A stretch of 64,000 nt of DNA, from contig CAYQQJ010000002.1 in the NCBI GenBank assembly GCA_964419935.1, forward strand, positions 62,001-126,000, in the 5' to 3' direction. This DNA comes from CAYQQJ01 sp964419935. Lineage in GTDB: Bacteria; Pseudomonadota; Gammaproteobacteria; Pseudomonadales; Cellvibrionaceae. The translations under genes and the position numbers were made by a program. The notes below the pieces were generated by a model, which was not told the DNA's origin, searched no databases, and saw nothing but the letters and a program-made list of their open reading frames with translations. Shown in pieces: positions 52,712-62,604 of this stretch; the stretch's first letter is position 1, and every line of letters begins with the position of its first letter.

Positions 52712-53018
52712 AATAATCCACCGGAAAAGATAGTCTGTGCTAGTTCTTGTAATGGTTATGATGTTTGATGTTTCGCCTGGCGCGCTTGGCATCAAACCTT
52801 AAGAGCTGGCATGACAGTAGGCCAAAAGGTTCAGGGTCAGGACAATTTGGAAAGCTGAAGACCGCTGCACGGTGGCAGGGCATGCGCCTTGACACCCTTC
52901 GGGTAAACCCTGAAAATGCGTCGTTCTCATCTTGCTGTTGCTCCAGCTCGCCTGTAGATAAGGTGGCGTGGGAGGCGCAGCAACTCTTTCCGTTTAACTC
53001 TCCATTTCTGGACATAGA
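52712..53018. other. Gap upstream of the IclR gene
   Basis: This 307-bp stretch follows the GH106 stop. A 102-codon plus-strand open frame overlaps it and the regulator's start but has no family resemblance. No terminator or operator could be supported. Confidence 0.4.
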
Positions 53019-53780
53019 ATGGTCGATCCAAGCTACCTGGAGCGCAAACTCAAGGCTCACGGTACCCAGCTGAACATGAGTGTCATCGATGGCATTGAGA
53101 CACTACAGGCTGTAACGTCCTTTGATCGCCCCGTCGGTTGCCGAGAGTTGGCGCGCTATCTGGAGCTGGACACCACCCGGGTCAACCGATTGCTGCGCAC
53201 CTTGGCGTTTGCCGGTTTTGTGCGGAAAACCTCCGACCGAAAATATACCATTGGGCCTGCGATGCACGTGTTGGCGGCCCAGAGTCTGTTTGCCTCCCAG
53301 GTTATTTCTCACGCGGTTAAACCACTCGAGGCGTTGCGGGAGTACGGCATGGTGGTGGCGATGGGAGTACTCTGGAAGGACAAGGTCACCTATTTGTATC
53401 ACGCGCTACCAGAACTGGGTTCCATGGAAGCGCTGGGCCGTTTGGGTTACTTCCCGGCAACGGCTTCCGGTGTGGGAATTTCACTGCTGTCTCATCTGGA
53501 TACCGAAGAAGTTATTCATCTGTATCATGACAAGGAAATTCCGGGGTTTCCGGGCGGTATTGATGCGCTTCTCGAAACGCTGGCAGAAACTCGGGAGCAG
53601 GGCTTTGCTCGAGTCAAAACCAGTTACAAAACGCACTTGCCCGAAGGCGCGATTACTTTGGCGGTTAACGTGGGTGATCCGGTCCACAGTGCGCTGGCGC
53701 TTTCCGGAGAAATTTCCGAAAGCCGCACTGAAGAATTTGTTGCCGTGTTGCGGGAAAAGGCGCTGGAAATTGGCAATTAG
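53019..53780 (+). CDS. IclR-family transcriptional regulator
   Basis: A 253-aa regulator. The winged HTH (DGIETLQAVTSFDRPVGCRELARYLELDTTRVNRLLRTLAFAGFVRKTSDRKYTIGPAM) and a C-terminal ligand-binding domain (GVGISLLSHLDTEEVIHLYH; LPEGAITLAVNVGDPVHSALALSG) are complete. Sugar-catabolic pathways are often controlled by IclR proteins. It follows the GH106 gene on the same strand and may govern block A; the dyads upstream of 34824 and 40816 are candidate targets, unproven. ATG 53019 is the longest start; Met20 is possible. Confidence 0.92.
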   Translation: MVDPSYLERKLKAHGTQLNMSVIDGIETLQAVTSFDRPVGCRELARYLELDTTRVNRLLRTLAFAGFVRKTSDRKYTIGPAMHVLAAQSLFASQVISHAVKPLEALREYGMVVAMGVLWKDKVTYLYHALPELGSMEALGRLGYFPATASGVGISLLSHLDTEEVIHLYHDKEIPGFPGGIDALLETLAETREQGFARVKTSYKTHLPEGAITLAVNVGDPVHSALALSGEISESRTEEFVAVLREKALEIGN

Positions 53781-53884
53781 GCGCGTTCATTCGGATGGCG
53801 CCCAAAGCTAAAAAGCTGCGCAACCGAATGAACATCAACGCGAAATTCATGCGCTTGACCATCCCCGTTCTCGACTCCTTCGCA

Positions 53885-54862
53885 TTAATTTTCGAATTGC
53901 TGATCCAGGAATTTCACCACTATAGCTGCCGCAGGCTCTAACCAGGGTTCATACAACCAGAAGGTATGCGGTGTATTGGGCAAGGTTTCCACGCGGTAAG
54001 GGATCTTGTGCGATTGCATCTTCTCAATCATTTCATCCCGTCCAACATGGAAGCGTTCGCGTGCGCTGTTCAGGAACAGAATCGCCGGCATGTTATCGCT
54101 CACATAATAAATCGGCGAGGCTTCATGCCATAGCGCTTTCTTCTCGGCATACCTGCCACCAAACCAGGAGCCGGCGGCGGAGGGATTTTTGCGCGGGTCA
54201 TCTTCATGTTTGCGTGCTTCTTCCGATGTGAAATCCGAAAGTCCGTCTATGTTCAGGATTAATTGCACGTTGCTGGATACGCTGCTGGTCGCGGATTCTG
54301 GATCAAATTTTTCCATGCCGTTAGTCACGCCGACGAGGCTTGCGATCTGTCCGCCCGCCGACGCACCTCCCACTGCAATTTGGTCGGGCGTAACTCCATA
54401 TTTATTGGCGTTCTTCCGCATCCACCGAACTGCCGCTTTGACATCGTGTACTGCAGCCGGATAGCGCGCTTCTGGTGCCAGGCGGTAGGATATGGTGGCG
54501 ACGACGTAGCCGGCTTCAGCAAGTTCAATCGCGAGCGGAGTCAGGTGGGTACGGTAACCGGAACGCCAACCGCCGCCATGGACGAGTATCACTGCAGGCA
54601 CCGGAGAACCAGCGTGACGCGGGCGATAGAGGTCCAGCTGTAATGCTCTCCGCCCATGGCGTTGATAGGTGATGTTTTTGCTTTCAATGACTGATGCTGG
54701 CACCTTCGTAGCTGCAATTTTGATCATCGGGAAGTTCTTCACGTCCCCCGCAAAGCGGTTCTCGACGGTGTAGCTGTTTTCGAAATCGGGCTCTGTAATA
54801 GTGCATCCCGAGAAAATCAATATCGCCAGGAGACAAAGTAGTAAGCGCTGCATTGAATACAC
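53885..54862 (-). CDS. Alpha/beta-hydrolase, exported lipoprotein (esterase/BD-FAE-like)
   Basis: A 325-aa protein with a lipoprotein signal (LLLCLLAILIFSGC, Cys20), so periplasmic or surface-bound. HGGGWRSG is the oxyanion motif, GGASAGGQIA carries the nucleophile Ser, and NTPHTFWLYEPW near the end has the catalytic His. The relatives are carbohydrate esterases that free acetyl or feruloyl groups from plant cell-wall sugars. It is divergent from nothing and lies 100 bp before the LacI gene on the same strand, likely in its unit. Confidence 0.85.
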   Translation of the reverse strand: MYSMQRLLLCLLAILIFSGCTITEPDFENSYTVENRFAGDVKNFPMIKIAATKVPASVIESKNITYQRHGRRALQLDLYRPRHAGSPVPAVILVHGGGWRSGYRTHLTPLAIELAEAGYVVATISYRLAPEARYPAAVHDVKAAVRWMRKNANKYGVTPDQIAVGGASAGGQIASLVGVTNGMEKFDPESATSSVSSNVQLILNIDGLSDFTSEEARKHEDDPRKNPSAAGSWFGGRYAEKKALWHEASPIYYVSDNMPAILFLNSARERFHVGRDEMIEKMQSHKIPYRVETLPNTPHTFWLYEPWLEPAAAIVVKFLDQQFEN

Positions 54863-54962
54863 CTTTGGTATCTATGTGGTGTCTGTTGGTGTGTGTTTGA
54901 ATCGGAAGTGTCTGTTGATATCGAGAAGGTGACAAGAGTCGATGCATCAGGTTGACAGCCTG

Positions 54963-56003
54963 TCACGCACTGTCGCGGACAACTATAGCGAAACCGACAT
55001 CTTCCCGATTCATTACCTCGCGGTTGTCGCCCGGCTTTTTCAGTTTATCCAAGAGAATATTTGCAGAGCGCTGTCCGATTTTGTAACCGTTGATCTTTAC
55101 GCTGGTAATGGACGGGTAGCTGTATGCGGCAAACTCCAGATCTCCGAACCCGATCACGGCGATGTCTTCCGGTATTCTGATTTTCCGGCTTTGTAGCTCC
55201 GAGATAACTCCCTGGGCGAGAGTGTCTGAGCTGCAGTAGACGGCATTTATGGCCTCACCGCGATCGAGGAGTTCCGCAATAGCATCTCGTGCAACTTTCA
55301 GGCTGGTGGGTGCGCTGACTGTTTTGGTGGGTACGGCGTTAAGTCCCTGTCGGGTCAGCACCGACATCAAGCCTTTTTTGCGTTTGTGCGCACGTTTATC
55401 ATCGGCCGAAATTACTGCGATTTTCCTGTAACCCTTGCGCCATAAATATTCCCCCACGCTCACCCCCACCCGGTGGTGGGAGAAGCCCACCACGGAATCA
55501 ATGGGCGATGTGGTCAAGTCCCAGGTTTCCACCACCGGGATATTTGCTGCCTGCAAACGTTTGCGACTTTCGGCGGTGTGAAGCGTACCCGTGAGAACTA
55601 TGCCATCAGGGCGGCGGCCAAGAATCGTTTCAATCAGCTTCTGTTCTTGCTCAGCGTCGTAACCGGAGAGGCCAAGCAATGTTTGATAACCTTTTTCCGA
55701 TAAGGTGTCGGTGATTGCCTGAACGGTACTGGAAAAAATGGAATGTGCTATCGTCGGAACAATAATCGCGATCAACCGACTGCTGCGACTGGCGAGGCTG
55801 CCTGCCTGCAGATTGGGTACGTAACCGGTTTTTGCAACGGCGGCTTTGACCTTCTCCCGTGCATGCTCAGAGACTTTCTCTGGTTGGTTAAGCGCGCGTG
55901 AAACAGTAATGGGAGAGACGCCCGCAACTTTGGCCACGTCGATAAGCGTGGGCTCGCGTGTGGCGAATTTGGGTTTGTAGTCGTTGTTTTTTTTACTGGC
56001 CAT
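54963..56003 (-). CDS. LacI/GntR-family transcriptional regulator
   Basis: A 346-aa repressor. The HTH begins LIDVAKVAGVSPITVSRALNQ, followed by a hinge helix with the leucine-lever segment NLQAGSLASRSSRL and a periplasmic-binding-protein-like core. Closest in style to gluconate-type GntR (IAIIVPTIAHSIFSS). ATG 56003 is chosen; the frame opens at 56045 (MRFVINLSTNENKV), without a ribosome site. A 14-bp palindrome 150 bp upstream and two copies by the neighbouring catabolic genes are probable operators. It likely senses a sugar acid handled by the dehydratase and aldolase. Confidence 0.92.
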   Translation of the reverse strand: MASKKNNDYKPKFATREPTLIDVAKVAGVSPITVSRALNQPEKVSEHAREKVKAAVAKTGYVPNLQAGSLASRSSRLIAIIVPTIAHSIFSSTVQAITDTLSEKGYQTLLGLSGYDAEQEQKLIETILGRRPDGIVLTGTLHTAESRKRLQAANIPVVETWDLTTSPIDSVVGFSHHRVGVSVGEYLWRKGYRKIAVISADDKRAHKRKKGLMSVLTRQGLNAVPTKTVSAPTSLKVARDAIAELLDRGEAINAVYCSSDTLAQGVISELQSRKIRIPEDIAVIGFGDLEFAAYSYPSITSVKINGYKIGQRSANILLDKLKKPGDNREVMNREDVGFAIVVRDSA

Positions 56004-56153
56004 CACTTTGTTTTCGTTGGTAGAGAGATTTATGACGAAGCGCATCGGCTCTGGTCACGTTGCTGCTGATGGGTGAGGTCGCACTTGTAGTATAGCTGGC
56101 CCCAGTGTCTTCAAAGTCCGCGTTCAGATACCTTTCTTACTTATAGCCCGCAA

Positions 56154-56167
56154 TGATTGCGCAATCA
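56154..56167. promoter_or_regulatory. Operator-like palindrome, copy 1
   Basis: TGATTGCGCAATCA is a perfect 14-bp palindrome with central CpG, as in LacI/GntR-family operators. It lies about 150 bp upstream of the LacI-family start, fit for autoregulation. Confidence 0.65.
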
Positions 56168-56565
56168 TGATAGCGCAGGGTGGCGCTATTGTCACTGGTT
56201 TGGAAGGGTCAGTTTGCGACTTGCGCAGCAGGAGCTTGGCGGGTTTCGATTTTTCAGCTGACTAATGCTGTGCGGCCACGAACCCCGCTTGGATCAATTT
56301 TCCACTGACACTGATCGCCAGATATTGCGTTTCGATGCGGCTTGGTGGGTCAATTGGCTAGGCCGATTCTGAAGTATGGCAACCGCTGGTCCGTCCTTTT
56401 CCGCTTTCAGTTGGCGAGCAACAGCGCCAGTTCCAGGTTGCAAGAACCTGTTTTTAAGCTATACGCCCTTGTGTCGGTGGAATGGTGGGGTATCTGCAGG
56501 TGCGGGAAATCCGGTAATTGGCAACCATGTTCAAAAAAGTGGACTGGCCACTTGCAAAACCGATT

Positions 56566-56579
56566 TGATTGCGCAATCA
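56566..56579. promoter_or_regulatory. Operator-like palindrome, copy 2
   Basis: A second perfect TGATTGCGCAATCA, 154 bp before the TonB-receptor start (56733). Confidence 0.65.
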
Positions 56580-56732
56580 TTGGTCGACGCTACATAAGGC
56601 GCCCAAAGTTGGCGTACAAAAAAGAAGTCGCACAGATGGCTAGCGGGTGCTGAGGGTATTCAATGCAGTCCTTGATCCGGGGTTTGGGTATCACGGCTAT
56701 ATAACAATCACATTTGAATGATGGAGAGCAGC

Positions 56733-59459
56733 ATGAAGACTTTTAAGATGAAACCTATGGCACTCGCCATGGCCATGGCGCTACCGGTTGCTGTGGCTGC
56801 ACAGGTTGATGATGAAGCCACCACACCGCGCGCCAGCGGCACCCTGGAAGAGGTTATTGTCAGTGGCAGTTTTGCTGCGAGCCTGGCCGATGCTTTGAAT
56901 GCCAAGCGTACTGCGGTTAACGCCCGCGAAAGCATCATGGCGGAAGATATGGGCAAGATGCCGGACCTCAACCTGGCAGAGTCTATGCAGCGAGTGCCGG
57001 GCGTGGCGATTTCCCGGGAAGGTGGCGAAGGCCGCCAGATCACCGTTCGGGGTTTGGGCCCCGAGTTCACTCGTACCACTTTAAATGGCATGGAAGTTCC
57101 GGCCAGTACTGATGGTTTGGACTCCTCCGGTGGTACCAACGGCAGCCGCGCGTTCGACTTCAACGTGTTCGCGTCGGAAATGTTCAATCGTATCGACATC
57201 CATAAAACCCAGACTGCTTCTATCGAGGAGGGCGGTATCGCCGGTACTGTGGACCTCTACACTGGCAAACCCTTTGATATGCCCGGCTTCAACGCCAGCG
57301 TATCCGCGCAGGCGGCCTATAACGATGTTGGTGGGGAAATCAATCCGCGGATCGCGGCAATGGTGAGCAATACTTTTGCGGACGATACCTTTGGCGTTTT
57401 GGCATCGATCGCCGTCACTGAGCGCGATGTTCGTCAGGAAGGCTTCGGTACCGTGCGTTGGACCTCCGCGTACGCGAACGGCAACGAATGGGCCGATACA
57501 TCCGCCGTTGATGATCTTAATGTCGACCGTGATGCGCTGGATTGTCCTGACGACGTTGCGGCCTCAGAGTGCGCATTGCATCCGCGTCTGCCGCGCATGG
57601 ACTACTTCGGCAACGTCCAGGACCGTCTTGGCGCAACCCTGGCACTGCAATGGCGCCCGACGGACCGAAGTGAACTCGGGCTGGATGTTGTTCACTCCAG
57701 TTTCGACAATGAGCGCAACATGCATAACTTCCAGGCGAATTTCCGCAACGAACAGGGCACCATTACGCCTACCTCCATCACCCTGGACCCGACCAATACC
57801 TACATGACTGCGGGTACCTTTGAAGGTGTTGTGGCGCGGTCAGAAAGTCGCGGCACTTTTTCCGGTACCGACTTCAATCAGGTGGTGCTGAACGGTGAGT
57901 TCGACTTGACCGACAATGTAACCCTTAGCGGCCTCATCGGTAATGCCACCTCGGATTTTGACGTCGAGCAGTACCGTTTCAACATGGATACCGTACCGAT
58001 GGATTTCGGTTTCAGCTTCGCTGAAAATCCCGACATTGCGGAGCTGGACCACGGCATCGACATCATGAACCCGGCTAATTACTCCTGGTCGAGCCCCACG
58101 ATTCGTCGCGCGGAAATTGAGCGTGACAATACCACTGTCAAATTCGACGCAGAGATCCACGGCAGCAATTCCACAGTTCTTGCCGGGATTATCTGGAATG
58201 ATCGCGAAGTCGCCAACCGCCAATTGAATGGCGATTTCACCTACCCCGCTTCTGTTGATGGTCTCACCCAGGAAGTGCCGGTAGATGACTATGCGAGTGC
58301 CTTGGACAATGCGCCAGATGGCTTTCCCCGCAACTGGTTGATGAACGATTTCGATGCAACCATTGAGGCCTACAATATTCAGCCGTGGGAAGAGAACTTG
58401 CTGGATCGCTCAGTGGTCAACGAGGAAACGCTGGGTGCCTATGTGGAATTCCAGACTCAGGCGCAGTTGCTGGACCGTCCGCTGCACACCAGTGCGGGTC
58501 TCCGCGTCGTGGAGACGGAGTGGACTGCGTCGGGTTTCCGTTCCGTCGGTGGTGAAGAAGTCCCCAATGCGGTGGGCAACACTTACGTTGACGTGTTGCC
58601 GTCGACCAACGTTGTGTGGGAGCTGACCGATGAGTTCCAGCTTCGCTTCAGTGCCGCTCGTGCCATGACACGTCCGGGTCTGGGTGCCCTGTCTCCACAG
58701 CTCGCTCTGGACGGCATCAATGGCCAGATCAGCAGTGGTAATGCGAATCTTGATCCTCAGCGGGCCAACTCCGTTGACATCTCGGCCGAATGGTATTTTG
58801 CCGAAGATGCACTGTTGGCAGCTACTGTGTTCTACAAGGATATCGAAAGCTTCATCGCAACCGACACCGTCAGCCGCAGCCTCACTGATGAGGAAGTCAG
58901 CATCATTCGGAACGATCCCGAGTGGGCCGCCTCATGGCCTTCGGTGGACCAGGCCTGGGAATTTGAGCAGCCTATCAACAATGATGGTGCGAAGCTGGAA
59001 GGTATGGAGTTCATTTACCAGCAGCCGTTCACTTTCCTGCCGGGCACGGGTATCACAGCAAACTACATGTTCGTGAAATCTCAGTCGCAGTACGGCAGCG
59101 GTGACCAGCAGGTAACGGCTGACCTGATCGGTCTGTCAGACGAGACGGTCAACCTCACGCTCTACTATGAGAATGAGACTTACGGCGCTCGCATGTCCTA
59201 TAACTCACGTTCGGATTACCTCACCAGTGTGCCGGGTTCCAACGGTAACGCTGCCGAGGCAACAACCGGTCCAGACCGTATTGATGCGTCTGCATTCTAT
59301 AACATCACGGATAACATCACCGTGACTCTGGAAGCGATCAACCTCACCAATGAGCAGGAACGTCTATACGTCACTGGTCCCGTTGGCGGTCACAATCTTG
59401 TCCGTGAATACAACACCACCGGTCGCCAGCTGTTCCTGGGCGTGCGTGCGGACTTCTAG
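56733..59459 (+). CDS. TonB-dependent outer-membrane receptor (block B)
   Basis: A 908-aa receptor with signal MKPMALAMAMALPVAVAAQ and TonB-box-like EEVIVSGSF. The plug has SIMAEDMGKMPDLNLAESMQRVPGVAIS, RQITVRGLGPEFTRTTLNGMEV and the SIEEGGIAGTVDLYTGKP segment. The barrel ends with TGRQLFLGVRADF. This is the TIGR01782 type used for oligosaccharide or sugar-acid uptake. ATG 56733 has GGAGAG four bases upstream; three upstream codons include an earlier ATG pair. Expression probably falls under the LacI-family regulator via the palindrome at 56566. Confidence 0.93.
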   Translation: MKTFKMKPMALAMAMALPVAVAAQVDDEATTPRASGTLEEVIVSGSFAASLADALNAKRTAVNARESIMAEDMGKMPDLNLAESMQRVPGVAISREGGEGRQITVRGLGPEFTRTTLNGMEVPASTDGLDSSGGTNGSRAFDFNVFASEMFNRIDIHKTQTASIEEGGIAGTVDLYTGKPFDMPGFNASVSAQAAYNDVGGEINPRIAAMVSNTFADDTFGVLASIAVTERDVRQEGFGTVRWTSAYANGNEWADTSAVDDLNVDRDALDCPDDVAASECALHPRLPRMDYFGNVQDRLGATLALQWRPTDRSELGLDVVHSSFDNERNMHNFQANFRNEQGTITPTSITLDPTNTYMTAGTFEGVVARSESRGTFSGTDFNQVVLNGEFDLTDNVTLSGLIGNATSDFDVEQYRFNMDTVPMDFGFSFAENPDIAELDHGIDIMNPANYSWSSPTIRRAEIERDNTTVKFDAEIHGSNSTVLAGIIWNDREVANRQLNGDFTYPASVDGLTQEVPVDDYASALDNAPDGFPRNWLMNDFDATIEAYNIQPWEENLLDRSVVNEETLGAYVEFQTQAQLLDRPLHTSAGLRVVETEWTASGFRSVGGEEVPNAVGNTYVDVLPSTNVVWELTDEFQLRFSAARAMTRPGLGALSPQLALDGINGQISSGNANLDPQRANSVDISAEWYFAEDALLAATVFYKDIESFIATDTVSRSLTDEEVSIIRNDPEWAASWPSVDQAWEFEQPINNDGAKLEGMEFIYQQPFTFLPGTGITANYMFVKSQSQYGSGDQQVTADLIGLSDETVNLTLYYENETYGARMSYNSRSDYLTSVPGSNGNAAEATTGPDRIDASAFYNITDNITVTLEAINLTNEQERLYVTGPVGGHNLVREYNTTGRQLFLGVRADF

Positions 59460-59563
59460 AGTCCGCACGCCGGCCGCGCAGCGCGACCCGGCTGCGCGGT
59501 TTGCAGAACGGATGTTGTAGTTACCACGGACGTTGGGTTTATCTTCCACAATTGCAAGTGCTT

Positions 59564-59594
59564 CGGGCGCATCCTCAGGTGCGTCCGCTTTTTT
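59564..59594 (+). terminator. Rho-independent terminator after the TonB receptor
   Basis: CGGGCGCA and TGCGTCCG form an 8-bp stem (one G-T pair) with loop TCCTCAGG and a TTTTTT tail. A second GC-rich stem without a T-run (CCGCGCAGC/GCTGCGCGG, about 59472-59497) precedes it. Confidence 0.75.
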
Positions 59595-59870
59595 CCAAAT
59601 TCTTTATTTCCTCGGTAGGTGATTGATTAAAATTTTTATGTCTTGCGATAGCGGAATGGTTGCGCAATCATTACTTGCGTCGAATGCTGGTGAGGCGAGA
59701 TAACAGTATTAATAGCAACATTACAGTATTTTTAAAATGCACCAGAACTGATTGATGAAATTTAAAGAAGACGAGATTTCAAAAACATAAATTTCATAAA
59801 AAATTACTAATCTGAACCTTATTTCACAGCCACCAGATTCAGATTAAACCCGAAAGTAAACGGAGCCGTT
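59595..59870. other. Gap before the dehydratase gene
   Basis: AT-rich upstream region of the dehydratase. Besides the operator copy at 59657 it holds no gene. A promoter is expected between 59657 and 59850 but no clear hexamer pair was fixed. Confidence 0.4.
59657..59670. promoter_or_regulatory. Operator-like palindrome, copy 3
   Basis: TGGTTGCGCAATCA differs by one base from the palindrome copies at 56154 and 56566. It lies 200 bp before the dehydratase start, tying that unit to the LacI-family regulator. Confidence 0.6.
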
Positions 59871-61616
59871 ATGAGCAGCCGAAAAAAACAGCCACATGAT
59901 TTACGCAGCCACCGGTGGTACGGCGTAAAGGATCTCCGTTCCTTCGGTCATCGTTCGCGCACCGCACAAATGGGCTTTACGCGGGAAGACTATGCCGGCA
60001 AACCGGTCATTGCCATCATCAATACCTGGAGCGATATCAACCCCTGCCACACGCATTTCAAGCAGCGTGTTGAAGAGGTAAAACGCGGTGTATGGCAAGC
60101 CGGAGGTTTTCCGGTGGAGCTGCCGGCATCGACTCTGTCCGAGCCCTTCCAAAAGCCCACGGCCATGTTGTATCGCAATATGCTGGCGATGGAAACCGAA
60201 GAGCTGCTGCGCGCATACCCGGCGGACGGCGCGGTGTTAATGGGCGGCTGTGACAAGACCACGCCCGCGCTTTTGATGGGCGCTTTTTCCATGAATTTGC
60301 CGACCATTTTCGTGCCCGGCGGCCCGATGCTGCGCGGCAACTGGAACGGCGCGACCCTCGGCAGCGGCTCAGATACCTGGAAATACTGGGCGGAACTGCG
60401 GGCCGGCAACATTACGGAAGAGGATTGGCAAGGTGTGGAGAATGGCATCGCCAGATCCCCCGGTCACTGTATGACCATGGGCACAGCGTCCACCATGACC
60501 GGCGTCGCTGAAGCTATGGGCTTCACCTTGCCGGGCGCTTCCTCGATACCAGCGCCGGATTCGCGCCACGCGCAGATGGCTTCTCTGACCGGCCGACGAA
60601 TCGTCGAGATGGTGTGGGAAGACCTGAAGCCGAAAGATATTTTATCCCCAGTGGTTTTCGACAACGCCATACGCGTCGCGTTGGCGTTGTCCGGTTCAAC
60701 CAACTCGATTGTCCACATCGTGGCGATGGCGCGTCGCGCCGGCGTGGATCTCACCATTGATCGTTTTGACGAGCTGGCGCGCACCACGCCGGTGATCGCC
60801 AATCTGCGACCGGCCGGCAAATACTTGATGGAAGATTTTTATTACGCCGGTGGTTTGCCGGCGTTGATGGACAATCTGCGAGGTCTGCTGGATCTCGATC
60901 AGCTGACCATCACCGGGCGCGCCCTGGGCGAGAATATTGCCGGGGCCAAAGTGTTCAATGACGATGTCATCCGGCCGTTGGACAAACCGCTGGCCGCCAG
61001 CGACGGCATCGCGGTGTTGCGGGGCAATATTGCGCCGGACGGTGCGGTGATCAAACCGCCGGCGGCGGAAAATCATCTGCTGCAACACACTGGGCGCGCC
61101 GTAGTATTCGAAAGCTACCAGCAGATGGCGGATGAGATTGATAACCCGGATCTCGATATCGACGAAACCTCGGTGATCGTATTGAAAAACGCAGGCCCCC
61201 AAGGCGCACCGGGAATGCCGGAATGGGGGCAGCTGCCGATTCCGCAAAAGCTGTTGGCCAAAGGTGTGCGCGACATGGTGCGCATTTCCGACGCGCGCAT
61301 GAGTGGCACCAGCTATGGCGCCTGTGTGCTGCACGTTGCCCCGGAATCCTATATCGGTGGCCCGCTGGCGCTGGTGCACACCGGCGACATGATTGAGCTG
61401 GATGTGCCCGCCCGCAAATTGAACCTGTTGGTCCCCGACGAGGTTCTGGCCCAGCGTCAGGCGGCGTGGGTCGCGCCGCCACCGCGATTCGAGCGGGGCT
61501 ACGGCATGCTGTATCAGCGCCACGTCAGTCAGGCCAACAAGGGCTGCGATTTCGACTTTCTTGAAACCCTACCCGTGCGTCTGATTGACGGCGACGACGA
61601 ACCTGAAATTCATTAG
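59871..61616 (+). CDS. IlvD/Edd-family sugar-acid dehydratase (L-arabinonate/pentonate/hexonate type)
   Basis: A 581-aa enzyme that removes water from a sugar acid to yield a 2-keto-3-deoxy acid. The three cysteines for the [2Fe-2S] cluster are in NPCHTH (Cys59), GGCDKTTPAL (Cys127) and GHCMTMGTAST (Cys200). The SRHAQMASLTGRRIV and GGPMLRG motifs, and VRISDARMSGTSYGACVLH, resemble Rhizobium L-arabinonate dehydratase. Exact substrate cannot be told; galactonate, arabinonate, xylonate and fuconate are possible. A second-step aldolase gene follows after 40 bp. Confidence 0.88.
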   Translation: MSSRKKQPHDLRSHRWYGVKDLRSFGHRSRTAQMGFTREDYAGKPVIAIINTWSDINPCHTHFKQRVEEVKRGVWQAGGFPVELPASTLSEPFQKPTAMLYRNMLAMETEELLRAYPADGAVLMGGCDKTTPALLMGAFSMNLPTIFVPGGPMLRGNWNGATLGSGSDTWKYWAELRAGNITEEDWQGVENGIARSPGHCMTMGTASTMTGVAEAMGFTLPGASSIPAPDSRHAQMASLTGRRIVEMVWEDLKPKDILSPVVFDNAIRVALALSGSTNSIVHIVAMARRAGVDLTIDRFDELARTTPVIANLRPAGKYLMEDFYYAGGLPALMDNLRGLLDLDQLTITGRALGENIAGAKVFNDDVIRPLDKPLAASDGIAVLRGNIAPDGAVIKPPAAENHLLQHTGRAVVFESYQQMADEIDNPDLDIDETSVIVLKNAGPQGAPGMPEWGQLPIPQKLLAKGVRDMVRISDARMSGTSYGACVLHVAPESYIGGPLALVHTGDMIELDVPARKLNLLVPDEVLAQRQAAWVAPPPRFERGYGMLYQRHVSQANKGCDFDFLETLPVRLIDGDDEPEIH

Positions 61617-61656
61617 CGATTGCGAACCAGACCGCATGCAATATTGGGAACACACG

Positions 61657-62550
61657 ATGAACAATAAACTGCAACAGGCACTCAACGGGATTTCCGGCGT
61701 GCACATCACACCCTACGACAGGCAAGGGGAAATTGATCAGGCCATGTTACGCACCGTCGTCGACCGAATCGCGGCGTCCGGTGTCCACAATATTGTCACC
61801 GGCGGAAATACCGGCGAGTTTTACGCATTGGACCTGAACGAAATCGAGCTGGGTTATCGTCTGGCGGTCGAGGCCAGTGCCGGGCGGGCACTGGTAACGG
61901 CGGGCATCGGACGCAGTGCCAGAGAAGCGATCCGGCTTGCCGCCGCAGCCGCCGAGGCCGGAGTCGATGCGCTGATGATTCATCAACCGCCGGATCCGTT
62001 CTGTTCGCCGCGCCTGGTCATCGATTACATTCGCGAGATCGCACAGAGTACGGATTTGCCGATCATCGCCTATGCGCGCAGCCCGGCACTTACGCCGGAA
62101 CATTTTGTGCGACTCGGCGCTGTCGACAATGTGGTTGCGGTTAAATATGCAGTGCCGGACCCGATGCGCCTGTCTGAGTGTATCAGAGCGACGCGCGGGT
62201 CCGCCTTGCAGTGGATATGCGGGCTCGCCGAAAGCTGGGCATTGCCATTTCACGCCTGCGGTGCGCGGGGCTTTACGTCAGGCTTGGTCAATGTGAACCC
62301 GAGCTTGTCACTGACGTTACTGCAGGCTCTGGAAAACAATGACTTGGCGCGGGCCCGGCAACTGGTGGACAGCATTGCCGAGTTTGAGCAAATGCGCACG
62401 CTGGAAGGTAACGGCGCCAATGTCACTGTGGTGAAAGAGGCGATGGTGCAAATGGGGCTGGCAGTGGGACCTGTACGGGCGCCGGGCGTCATCGAGCTGA
62501 GTGAGGCACAGAGGCAGCAGCTATCGACTATCCTTTCCTCTTGGGCCTAA
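61657..62550 (+). CDS. DHDPS/NAL-family 2-keto-3-deoxy sugar-acid aldolase or dehydratase
   Basis: A 297-aa class I TIM-barrel enzyme. The Schiff-base Lys163 is in VVAVKYAV, the catalytic Tyr139 in PIIAYAR, and the phosphate or carboxylate-binding GGNTGEFYAL loop (49-58) fits. It would split or further dehydrate the keto-deoxy acid made by the dehydratase 40 bp upstream, giving pyruvate plus aldehyde, or an alpha-ketoglutarate semialdehyde (as in KdgD). ATG 61657 is chosen after a GGGAAC; starts at 61636 and 61585 are also in frame. Confidence 0.85.
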   Translation: MNNKLQQALNGISGVHITPYDRQGEIDQAMLRTVVDRIAASGVHNIVTGGNTGEFYALDLNEIELGYRLAVEASAGRALVTAGIGRSAREAIRLAAAAAEAGVDALMIHQPPDPFCSPRLVIDYIREIAQSTDLPIIAYARSPALTPEHFVRLGAVDNVVAVKYAVPDPMRLSECIRATRGSALQWICGLAESWALPFHACGARGFTSGLVNVNPSLSLTLLQALENNDLARARQLVDSIAEFEQMRTLEGNGANVTVVKEAMVQMGLAVGPVRAPGVIELSEAQRQQLSTILSSWA

Positions 62551-62604
62551 ATTGGTCGTTTTGACCATAGCCGGGAAGGCGGCACTGACTCGGAGATTAT
62601 AACG

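Larger units (their letters stand above)
56046..56732. promoter_or_regulatory. Divergent regulatory region between the LacI gene and the second TonB receptor
   Basis: This 687-bp stretch has no convincing gene. It contains two perfect copies of the palindrome TGATTGCGCAATCA (56154 and 56566) and the ribosome site GGAGAG before ATG 56733. The long spacing between the two copies would allow looping. Confidence 0.6.
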
